Of a stretch of 64,000 nt of DNA, positions 27,682-34,715 are shown piece after piece. The position numbers and the translations under genes were made by a program. Under the pieces are notes generated by a model that was given only the letters and a program-made list of their open reading frames with translations, was not told the origin of the DNA and ran no database searches. Source of the stretch: Pseudomonas sp. HN11 (GTDB lineage Bacteria > Pseudomonadota > Gammaproteobacteria > Pseudomonadales > Pseudomonadaceae); contig NZ_CP089985.1 of the NCBI RefSeq assembly GCF_021390155.1, positions 5,721,501-5,785,500 on the forward strand, read 5' to 3'. Positions within the stretch are counted from its first letter, which is position 1; each line of letters starts with the position of its first letter.

Positions 27682-27727
27682 CAAACACCTTATCCACAGA
27701 TGGGCTCACAGCGAATGTGGGTAAAAC
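27682..27727 (+). repeat. DnaA-box repeat unit D
   Basis: CAAACACC, TTATCCACA, then CTCACAGCGAATGTGGG at offset 15 and TAAAAC. Box start is 161 bp from that of unit C. Confidence 0.8.
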
Positions 27728-27734
27728 CGCCGAC

Positions 27735-27750
27735 TGTACAAAAAACATCC
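27735..27750 (+). repeat. 16-bp direct repeat, right copy
   Basis: TGTACAAAAAACATCC, identical to the copy at 27108-27123 and 627 bp from it. Confidence 0.85.
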
Positions 27751-27834
27751 TGCATCTACACTCACCCTTGCAGTCAATTTCACTAGCCTTGGTTAATGCG
27801 GAAGTCCTTGGCGGGATGACAGGAGATAAACACG

Positions 27835-28331
27835 GTGATGTGGCCGGCTAACCCCAGCCATCACTGCGCCAAAGGTTTTACGCTGATTGAATTGCTACTG
27901 ACGCTGGCCCTGCTGGCCACGCTCGCGACAGTGGCTTATCCGCTGATAGCGCTGATGGGCAAACGCGATCGGGAACTGGACTTGCAACGTTCGTTGCGGG
28001 AGATACGTCGCGCCATTGACTCCTATAAAGAAGCCTCCGACGACGGGCGCATCGAAAAGAGCGTTACCGACAGTGGTTATCCGCCCAGCTTGAAAAGCCT
28101 GGTGGAGGGCGTGACGGATAAAACCAACCTGCAGGCAACAAACTCCATTTCCCGCGACACATTCCTCGCGACCCGGTGTGCGAGTGCCCTGAACTTACGC
28201 CTGAAAAAACCTGGCAACTGCGCAGCTACAAGAGCAACGCCGACAACCCACGAGAGGGAGAAGATGTATTCGACGTTTCATCCCGCAGCACCCGGGAGAG
28301 TTCGAATGGAACGTTATACAGCCACTGGTGA
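27835..28331 (+). pseudogene. Type II secretion-like pseudopilin, frameshifted
   Basis: The N-terminus has the prepilin signature KGFTLIELLLTLALLATLATVAYPLI, cut by a prepilin peptidase before Phe. After about residue 101 (TNLQAT) the expected sequence continues only in the -1 frame from 28140: KLHF..IPRDP, then EKTWQLRSYKSNADNPREGE and DVFDVSSRS, ending SHW at a TGA at 28329-28331. Loss of one base near 28138-28140 explains this. Without the shift the frame would read into the next pseudopilin. AGGAG lies nine bases before the GTG start; an ATG follows directly at 27838. Confidence 0.75.
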
Positions 28332-28799
28332 TCGGGGTTTTACCCTGATCGAGTTACTGGTGGTCATGGCCATCATCGCCACCCTCATGACCCTGGTCAC
28401 GCCCCAATATTTTCGCCAGCACAACAAGGCCCAGGAAACCGTGCTACGCCATAACCTCTCCATTATCCGCCAGGCGCTGGACCAATACCGCGAAGACCAT
28501 GGCGCCAACCCCGAGTCCCTGCAAGCCCTGGTGGATAAACGCTACTTACGCGAAATCCCGCTGGACCCCGTCACCGGCAAGCGTGATAGCTGGCAACTGC
28601 AACCCTCCGATGAACAAGGCCTGGGCGACGTAAGGCCAGGGGCACGCCGTTCAAGCAAAGCAACTTTGCAGTCATCAACCAAGGTTTTACAGGGCAAGGT
28701 AGTTATCAAGGGTGGGTGTTTCTGTATGGCTCTGTACAGAGTAATCCTGCAACCCGCGTCGCTCCCATGGGAGATCAGCTGACCAATGATGCTAGTTGA
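28306..28799 (+). pseudogene. Second pseudopilin gene with abnormal 3' part
   Basis: Starts MERYTATGDRGFTLIELLVV, a second prepilin signature, and overlaps the end of the first pseudopilin by 26 bp, as tandem pseudopilin genes often do. The body (LRHNLSIIRQALDQYREDHG, KRYLREIPLDPVTGKRDSW) is a normal GspG-like core. Near 28640 the family-like sequence leaves the frame. The original frame runs to 28782 with low-quality sequence, while the -1 frame gives GTPFKQSNFAVINQGF and further residues to a TGA at 28797-28799. It is probably broken; the origin of the last 50 residues is unclear. Confidence 0.6.
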
Positions 28800-28864
28800 A
28801 TAAATCACACTGATCGTTCCAGCAGTTCGGAACTTGTTTATCTGAATTGAAGGTGGACTAGAGC

Positions 28865-30391
28865 ATGTATAAATTCGCGCAAGGACTTATCAAGTGGACA
28901 TTGGCGGCGGTATGCCTAGTGCCGGCGATGGGATGGGCACATGGTGCTCTGGACATGCCGCCATCACGTGCAGTGAACTGCCAGGTGACGGGTGGATTCT
29001 GGCAATCTCAGGACGGTTCAGCCATCGCGGACAAAGGCTGTCGAGAAGCATCCGTGGCGACCTTTGGCACACCTGCGGAATGGGCATTCCCGGCCCAACA
29101 GTGGCATGAGATCGCACATATCCCGCATATCAACAATCCGACGCTGGCTCAGATCCAGGGGATTATCAAGGATGGCCAGATATGCGCGGCGAATGACCCG
29201 AAAAAAGCCAGTCTGGACCATCCAACCCCCCATTGGACCAAGACGAGTGTCACTCCTGGTCAATCTTTAACGATGCGCCTTATCGGTACAGCCCCTCACG
29301 TACCGAGCACGTTCTATCCGTTTATCACACGCCCAGGGTTTAACACTGCCACTGACGTTCTGAAATGGAGTGACTTGATCCCCTTGGGACAACCCGAAAA
29401 CTTCACGGTAGCGAATACAAACTGGCAAACCCCACCCGCCATAGCTGGAGCCTCGGGTTATTTCCGGATTACCCGGCCTATCCCGGGCAACGCCTCGGGA
29501 AATGGTTTGATTGTCGGCATATGGGTGCGGAGCGATCCGGCGGGCGAGTTTTTTATCTCGTGTTCGGATGTGAAGTTTGAAGGTGGCGCGGTACCTGATC
29601 CACTCACCAATATTGGCCAGTTTATCCAAAGCGACATGCAAGCCCTCAAAGATGGCGACTCCGTGCACTACCGGGTGTTTGGGATCGACGGGGCGAGAAA
29701 AGAATTGATTGATATCACGCAAAAAATCAGCAGCGCCAATTTGGCACCTGGCCAATGGGGTAAACAAATAGCGGATAAGGTCGACCCGTCCGTTGCCAGA
29801 ATTGGCGAACTGGAGAACCAGACTGTCACGTTCAATGCCGAGAACCCCTTGGTCAACTCAACTTATGCAACTCAACCGGGCTACACCCAAGCCATGTCGA
29901 TTATTCCAGGAGGAGGCACTTCACCGGTCAATCCCGCACCACCGGTAGCCCATATCTCGGGTCCGGCCACGCTGAAGCCCGGAGAAGCCTTCACGTTTAC
30001 GAGCGCCCGATCGACCGGGTCCAACGGCCCCCTGCTTCGTCAGTGGAATGTTCCAGGAATGACAGGCGCGCAAGACGCCGTCACCGTGAGCGGCAAAGCC
30101 TACGTGGTCACCACGCCGACCGTGTTCAAGGCGCGATTGAACGTTCTTGACCCGGATAACCGCAAAACCGCACAGGCTGAGTTTGATTTCACCGTGACGC
30201 CTGCCAGCGGCGGAACCTACCCTGACTACAAAGAAGGCACCGCTTATAAGGACGGCGATATCGTGACCCACAACGGCAAAAACTATAAGTGCAAACCACA
30301 CCCCTACACCACCTGGTGTGCAGGTGCGGGTTGGGCATATGCGCCGGGCTCTGGTACCGCCTGGCAACAAGCCTGGGATGAGGTGCAATGA
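28865..30391 (+). CDS. Chitin-active lytic polysaccharide monooxygenase (AA10), GbpA-like, with CBM5/12
   Basis: A 508-residue secreted protein. The signal peptide ends VPAMGWA and exposes His1 of HGALDMPPSRAVNC, the copper-brace histidine; the second His is probably in TAPHVPSTFYPF. The LPMO domain (about residues 26-215) is followed by a GbpA-type second domain (about 220-320), a PKD-like domain (about 345-445, ISGPATLKPGEAFTFTSARS) and a C-terminal chitin-binding CBM5/12 (YPDYKEGTAYKDGDIVTHNG, then aromatic WCAGAGWAY). It would oxidatively cleave chitin or bind GlcNAc surfaces. Family members usually leave by type II secretion, in keeping with the pseudopilin remnants just upstream. Confidence 0.9.
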   Translation: MYKFAQGLIKWTLAAVCLVPAMGWAHGALDMPPSRAVNCQVTGGFWQSQDGSAIADKGCREASVATFGTPAEWAFPAQQWHEIAHIPHINNPTLAQIQGIIKDGQICAANDPKKASLDHPTPHWTKTSVTPGQSLTMRLIGTAPHVPSTFYPFITRPGFNTATDVLKWSDLIPLGQPENFTVANTNWQTPPAIAGASGYFRITRPIPGNASGNGLIVGIWVRSDPAGEFFISCSDVKFEGGAVPDPLTNIGQFIQSDMQALKDGDSVHYRVFGIDGARKELIDITQKISSANLAPGQWGKQIADKVDPSVARIGELENQTVTFNAENPLVNSTYATQPGYTQAMSIIPGGGTSPVNPAPPVAHISGPATLKPGEAFTFTSARSTGSNGPLLRQWNVPGMTGAQDAVTVSGKAYVVTTPTVFKARLNVLDPDNRKTAQAEFDFTVTPASGGTYPDYKEGTAYKDGDIVTHNGKNYKCKPHPYTTWCAGAGWAYAPGSGTAWQQAWDEVQ

Positions 30392-30436
30392 ACCCATGGC
30401 ATATGCATTAAGCCAATAAGCCCAAGAGCCAAACGT

Positions 30437-30462
30437 TATAGGGCGCCCCACGGCGCCCTATA
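30437..30462 (+). terminator. Hairpin after the LPMO gene
   Basis: ATAGGGCGCC and GGCGCCCTAT form a perfect 10-bp stem around CCAC, 46 bp past the stop. No T run follows. Confidence 0.7.
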
Positions 30463-30569
30463 TCGCGCAACGCTACAGTTGAATAAGTACTGGTTCTAAC
30501 GCAGTTCTACCGGCGGTGCCCGTCTAAACAGCGGGTGACAGTCAACATCAATGTTTGCTGGGCCGACGT

Positions 30570-30646
30570 CTTCGCGAGCAAACCCGCTCCCACAGGGGAT
30601 CTGCGCTTAACTGACTGGCATTAGGGCAAGCCCCCTCCCACATTTA
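30570..30646. repeat. REP element with a partial second copy
   Basis: TTCGCGAGCAAACCCGCTCC followed by CACAGG, then GGCAAGCCCCCTCCCACA. The pair lies between the LPMO gene and the 3' end of etfB. Confidence 0.75.
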
Positions 30647-30667
30647 GGTTTTGTGGTGGTTTGTGAG

Positions 30668-31438
30668 TCAGCGCACTACGCCTTCTTCCACCAGCAGTTT
30701 GAGGATTGCCTGCGCGCCCTCCTCCGGGCTCACGCCCTTGAGTACCTGCCCCCCGCCACCACTGGCCTTGGCCGTCGCGGCTTTCATCCGATCCGCACCG
30801 CTTTTGGCCTTGATCACCTTCAAACGCTTTGGCCGAGGCTTCGCCGGTTGCAGTACCGCGCCGGTGAATAACTCATCCTCTTCGACCTCAACCTCATGCG
30901 CCGCCAACTCACCGCGTTGCCCAGGGCCATAGGCACTTTGCCGTGGCTTGGGCGCAGCGTTATCCACCGTCGCTAGAAACGGCAGGCGCACTTTCAAGCG
31001 CCGCCGCTGCCCACGGGGCAAGGCTTGCAGCACATGGGCAACACCGCCGTCGATAGACTCGACCTGCGCCAGCCCGACAATCAGCGGCCAGCCCAATTGC
31101 TCGGCAAGCAGGTACGGCAACATGCCTGAGCCTTCACCGGTTTCAGCTTGGCTACCGGCGAGCACCACTTGGGCGCCAGCGTCGCGCAGGTATTCACTGA
31201 GCACGGGCAAGGCATCGCTGCCCGTCGGTTGCTCCAGCACATGCAGTTGCGGCAGGCCCATGCCCAAATAGCTGCGCAGTGTCGGCTCGTTGATATTGCC
31301 GGCGTGCAGCACCTGCAACTTATCCCCAGCCAGTTGCAAACCCAACTCCACTGCACGCGCATCCTGCTCGGCGCGGCGTGGACGGCCAGAAGTCGGGTGG
31401 GCGCCGATGGACACCAGGCTGATTACATTCGTATTCAT
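30668..31438 (-). CDS. etfB: Electron transfer flavoprotein, beta subunit (dimethylglycine pathway)
   Basis: A 256-residue ETF beta subunit serving dimethylglycine oxidation. It has RRAEQDARAVELGLQLA, LPYLLAEQLGWPLI and QALPRGQRRRLKVRLPFLATV in family order. The C-terminal third contains a Lys/Arg-rich and Gly-rich linker (KPRPKRLKVIKAKSG, AKASGGGG) unlike the housekeeping ETF. The start MNTNVISLVSIG has AAGGA seven bases upstream; two earlier ATGs are too close to it. It lies 10 bp after etfA. Confidence 0.88.
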   Translation of the reverse strand: MNTNVISLVSIGAHPTSGRPRRAEQDARAVELGLQLAGDKLQVLHAGNINEPTLRSYLGMGLPQLHVLEQPTGSDALPVLSEYLRDAGAQVVLAGSQAETGEGSGMLPYLLAEQLGWPLIVGLAQVESIDGGVAHVLQALPRGQRRRLKVRLPFLATVDNAAPKPRQSAYGPGQRGELAAHEVEVEEDELFTGAVLQPAKPRPKRLKVIKAKSGADRMKAATAKASGGGGQVLKGVSPEEGAQAILKLLVEEGVVR

Positions 31439-31448
31439 AGCCATTTCC

Positions 31449-32669
31449 TTAAGCCGCATCGCGCTTGACGCCGTTGCGGTAGGTCTCGACCGCCGCGATC
31501 AAGGCTTGCAGAATCGCGGCGCTTTCGCCGATCACCGACAGGTCGGCACGCTTGATCATGTCGCAACTTGGGTCGAGGTTGATTGCCACCACCTTGTCGC
31601 AGGCACCAATGCCTTGCAGGTGCTGGATCGCCCCGGAAATACCCACCGCCACGTAAACCCGCGCGGTGACCCAAGTGCCGCTGGCACCGACCTGGCGATC
31701 ACGCGCCATGAAGCCATCGTCCACCGCTACCCGTGACGCGCCTTCGGTGGCGCCCAGGGCCGCAGCGGTCTGGTGGAACAGCGCCCAGTTCTTCACGCCG
31801 TTGCCGCCGGAGAAAATGAACTCCGCTTCGGCCATTGGAATCGCCGCCGGATCCACCGCCACCGCGCCGAGATCCTCGATGCGCGGCAAGCTGCGCGCCA
31901 GCGCTGTGGATAACTCCACGGGCAACACTTCATGCCGCGTATCACTGACAGGGTCGGCGCATTCAGCGGCGGCCAGAATCAGGCGTGGCAGCGGACGGGC
32001 CAAGTCTTCCTGGCCTGCACCGGCGCGGCCGATGCACTCATCGCCCTTGATCTGCCAGACACGCGTGGCCGGGCGTTCCTTGAGACTGGCAGCAAAACGT
32101 CGGCCCAGTTCGCCGCCACCGCTGCGGCTGTCGGGCAGCAACCAGTGACGCGGGTTGAACTGGTTATCCACAGCGCGCAAACCTTGCACCCGTTGTTCCG
32201 GTGAATAACCGTCGAATTCGTGACCTTCCAGCACCAGCAGGCGATCGACGCCTGCGATGGCAAAGGTGCCTTCCTTGTGTTCACCAAATACCACCACCAG
32301 CACCGCGCCGTCGCTGCCGGCCAGTTGCCGGGCCAGGCCGAGCAAGTCACGGTCATGGCTGCTCAGGCGGCCACCGACCATGTCCGGCACCACGCTGATG
32401 TAGAACGCAGGTGCCGCCACTTGATGCAGCGGCAACTGCATTTCCACCGCCGCCGTGCGTTTAGCCGCGCCGCCCTGCTGGGCGCCGCTGCGGTCGATAC
32501 GCTTGATGCCGTTGGGGCCGATGAAACCGACGCCATGCACGTTCTTGCGGATGACGCCGTTGGGGCCCATCCAACTGTGTTGTACCGGCTGCATCGCTGC
32601 GTGCAGCGGGTGCAGACGGTTGCGGGCGATCCACTCAGCGCGTGGGTCGCGGCGGATAATGTCGCTCAT
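31449..32669 (-). CDS. etfA: Electron transfer flavoprotein, alpha subunit (dimethylglycine pathway)
   Basis: A 406-residue ETF alpha subunit, about 90 residues longer than the usual 310. The C-terminal FAD domain is clear (GASGTWVTARVYVAVGISGA, INLDPSCDMIKRADLSVIGE). The N-terminal extension carries a short internal repeat, MGPNGVIRKN at 34-43 and IGPNGIKRID at 50-59, then a linker before the ETF fold. It overlaps the dgcB stop by one base. It is expected to accept electrons from DgcAB and hand them to ETF-quinone oxidoreductase. Confidence 0.9.
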   Translation of the reverse strand: MSDIIRRDPRAEWIARNRLHPLHAAMQPVQHSWMGPNGVIRKNVHGVGFIGPNGIKRIDRSGAQQGGAAKRTAAVEMQLPLHQVAAPAFYISVVPDMVGGRLSSHDRDLLGLARQLAGSDGAVLVVVFGEHKEGTFAIAGVDRLLVLEGHEFDGYSPEQRVQGLRAVDNQFNPRHWLLPDSRSGGGELGRRFAASLKERPATRVWQIKGDECIGRAGAGQEDLARPLPRLILAAAECADPVSDTRHEVLPVELSTALARSLPRIEDLGAVAVDPAAIPMAEAEFIFSGGNGVKNWALFHQTAAALGATEGASRVAVDDGFMARDRQVGASGTWVTARVYVAVGISGAIQHLQGIGACDKVVAINLDPSCDMIKRADLSVIGESAAILQALIAAVETYRNGVKRDAA

Positions 32670-34612
32670 CAGTGCACCTCCGCAGGTTCACGTTGGGTAG
32701 GGGCCTTGGCGGGCGCAGCGTCTTCGAGTAAGGCGTCGGCCACCAGTTCGGCGATGTCCTTGATCAAGGGGCGAGGCTCAACCACACCCTCAAGCATCGC
32801 CGTGCACTGTGGACAACCCACCGCCACCAGCTCGGCGCCGGTTTCGCGGATGTCTTCCATGCGCATGTCCGGGATACGCTGCTTACCGGGAATGTCGGTA
32901 ATCGGCGCCCCGCCGCCGCCGCCACAGCAGCGTGAACGGAAGCCCGAACGTTGCATCTCCTTGACCTCAATGCCCAAAGCCCGCAGCACCTGGCGCGGCG
33001 CCTCGTACTCGCCGTTGTAGCGGCCCAGATAGCAAGGGTCGTGATAAGTCACGCTGTTGCCCTTGTGCTGACCCAGGTTCAGTGCGCCCTCGCCGATCAA
33101 TTCGGCCATGAAGGTGCTGTGATGCTGTACCAAGTAGTGGCCGTTGAAGGCGCCGTACTCGTTTTTCAGCACATGGAAACTGTGCGGATCGCAGGTGACG
33201 ATACGTTTGAAGCTGTATTTGGCCAGAGTCTGGATATTGCGCGAGGCCAGCAGCTGGAAGGTGGCTTCATCGCCCAGGCGCCGGGCCACGTCGCCACTGT
33301 CGCGCTCTTCCAGGCCCAGCACCGCGAAGTCGACCTTGGCGGCTTTCAGCACTTTGACGAAGGCGCGCAGGGTACGTTGGTTGCGCATGTCGAAGGCACC
33401 GTCGCCGACCCAGAACAGCACATCGGCACTGCCTTTCTCGCTGAGCAGCGGCAGGTTCAGGTCTGCCGCCCAGTTCAGGCGACCACCCGGTGCAAAACCG
33501 CCAGGGTTGTCGGTGGCGATCAGGTTTTCCAGGACTTCCGCGCCCTTGTTCGGCGTGGCGCCTTTTTCCAGTGTGAGATGGCGGCGCATATCGACGATGG
33601 CGTCCACGTGCTCGATCATCATCGGGCACTCTTCCACGCAGGCACGACAGGTGGTGCAGGACCATAGGGTCTCGGCGTCCACCAGGCCGTTGACGATCGG
33701 CTGATGCGGGTTGCCACTGTGTTCGCCCACCGGTTTGCCTGGATACGGGCTGCCGGCGAACTTGGCATCGGTGCCGCCGGCCAGGCCGACCACCATGTCC
33801 TGGATCAGTTTTTTCGGGTTCAGCGGCTGGCCGGCAGCGAAGGCCGGGCAAGCGGCTTCGCACTTGCCGCACTGTACGCAGGCGTCGAAGCCGAGCAGTT
33901 GGTTCCAGGTGAAATCCTTGGGCTTCTCCACACCCAGCGGCGCGGATTTATCGCTGAGGTCCAGCGGCTTCAAACCGGTGGAACGGCCGCCGCCAAAGCG
34001 CTCGGCGCGACGGTGCCAGGCCAGGTGCAGGGCACCGGCGAAGGCGTGTTTCATCGGGCCGCCCCAGGTCATGCCGAAGAACATCTCGGACACACCCCAC
34101 AACACGCCCACGCTGAGTAACGCGGCGAGCAACCAGCCACCGAAGTCCGCCGGCAGAATCCCGGCCACCGGCAGCGTCACCAGGAAGAAGCTGACCGAGA
34201 ACGCCATCAGGCTTTTCGGCAGGCGCATCCATGGACCTTTCGACAGACGTGAAGGCGGATTGCGACGACGCAGGTAAACGAAGGTGGCGCCAACAAACAT
34301 CAGCACCGAGGCCAGCAGCAAGGCGTAGCCGAGGAGGCGGTTCTGCAGGCCGAAGCCATGGACCAGAATGGCGAGCAAGGCCGACAGCACAAAGCCCAGC
34401 GCGGTGGCGACGTGGGTGTTGGCGATGTATTTGTCACGGGCGACCACGTGGTGCAGATCGACCATGTAGCGCTTGGGCATGGCCAGCAGGCCGCCGAGCA
34501 GGTCGACCTTGGAGGCGCGGCCACGGCGCCACATCGCGACACGCCGCAGCGCCCCAATGACGGCGAGCCCCAGAGCGGCAAACAAGAGAATAGGCAGCAA
34601 GGTGTTCAACAT
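32669..34612 (-). CDS. dgcB: Dimethylglycine catabolism Fe-S oxidoreductase
   Basis: A 647-residue protein required with DgcA for dimethylglycine use. The N-terminal third has several membrane helices (LLPILLFAALGLAVIGALR and others to about 210). Then come two 4Fe-4S motifs, CVQCGKCEAACPAF and CTTCRACVEECPMM, and C-terminal heterodisulfide-reductase-like CCG domains (TYHDPCYLGRYNG, SRCCGGGGGAPI). This suggests a membrane-bound electron path from DgcA. The start MLNTLLPILLF has GAGGT about six bases upstream. Confidence 0.93.
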   Translation of the reverse strand: MLNTLLPILLFAALGLAVIGALRRVAMWRRGRASKVDLLGGLLAMPKRYMVDLHHVVARDKYIANTHVATALGFVLSALLAILVHGFGLQNRLLGYALLLASVLMFVGATFVYLRRRNPPSRLSKGPWMRLPKSLMAFSVSFFLVTLPVAGILPADFGGWLLAALLSVGVLWGVSEMFFGMTWGGPMKHAFAGALHLAWHRRAERFGGGRSTGLKPLDLSDKSAPLGVEKPKDFTWNQLLGFDACVQCGKCEAACPAFAAGQPLNPKKLIQDMVVGLAGGTDAKFAGSPYPGKPVGEHSGNPHQPIVNGLVDAETLWSCTTCRACVEECPMMIEHVDAIVDMRRHLTLEKGATPNKGAEVLENLIATDNPGGFAPGGRLNWAADLNLPLLSEKGSADVLFWVGDGAFDMRNQRTLRAFVKVLKAAKVDFAVLGLEERDSGDVARRLGDEATFQLLASRNIQTLAKYSFKRIVTCDPHSFHVLKNEYGAFNGHYLVQHHSTFMAELIGEGALNLGQHKGNSVTYHDPCYLGRYNGEYEAPRQVLRALGIEVKEMQRSGFRSRCCGGGGGAPITDIPGKQRIPDMRMEDIRETGAELVAVGCPQCTAMLEGVVEPRPLIKDIAELVADALLEDAAPAKAPTQREPAEVH

Positions 34613-34620
34613 TGAGGTGA

Positions 34621-34712
34621 CCTCAAGCGGCAAGCCTCAAGCTACAAGCGGCAAGTCAAAGCCGGTCACACATTGCTCTTTCTTGCAGCTTGAAGCTTGT
34701 GACTTGCGACTG
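34621..34712. repeat. Long inverted repeat of the AGCTTCAAGC family (copy 2)
   Basis: CTCAAGCGGCAAGCCTCAAGC with a related CTACAAGCGGCAAG on the left, and CTTGCAGCTTGAAGCTTG on the right. It fills the dgcA-dgcB gap. Confidence 0.8.
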
Positions 34713-34715
34713 TTC

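Larger units (their letters stand above)
27083..27834. other. Non-coding region with five perfect DnaA boxes
   Basis: A 752-bp stretch with no credible gene and visibly richer in A and T than its surroundings. TTATCCACA, the consensus DnaA box, occurs at 27175, 27347, 27529, 27584 and 27690, all in the same orientation; near matches on the other strand are TGTGGAAAA at 27394 and TGTGGACAA at 27670. Four of the boxes open a longer repeated unit. The cluster could titrate DnaA like E. coli datA, act as a DARS-like or accessory origin element, or be a relic of an integrated replicon. Only the boxes and repeats are observed; the role is inference. Confidence 0.75.

Noticed and set aside
27108..27750. 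16-bp repeats as target-site duplication of an insertion sequence
   Set aside because: No transposase or terminal inverted repeats lie between them, and 16 bp is long for most IS duplications; kept only as an unexplained direct repeat.
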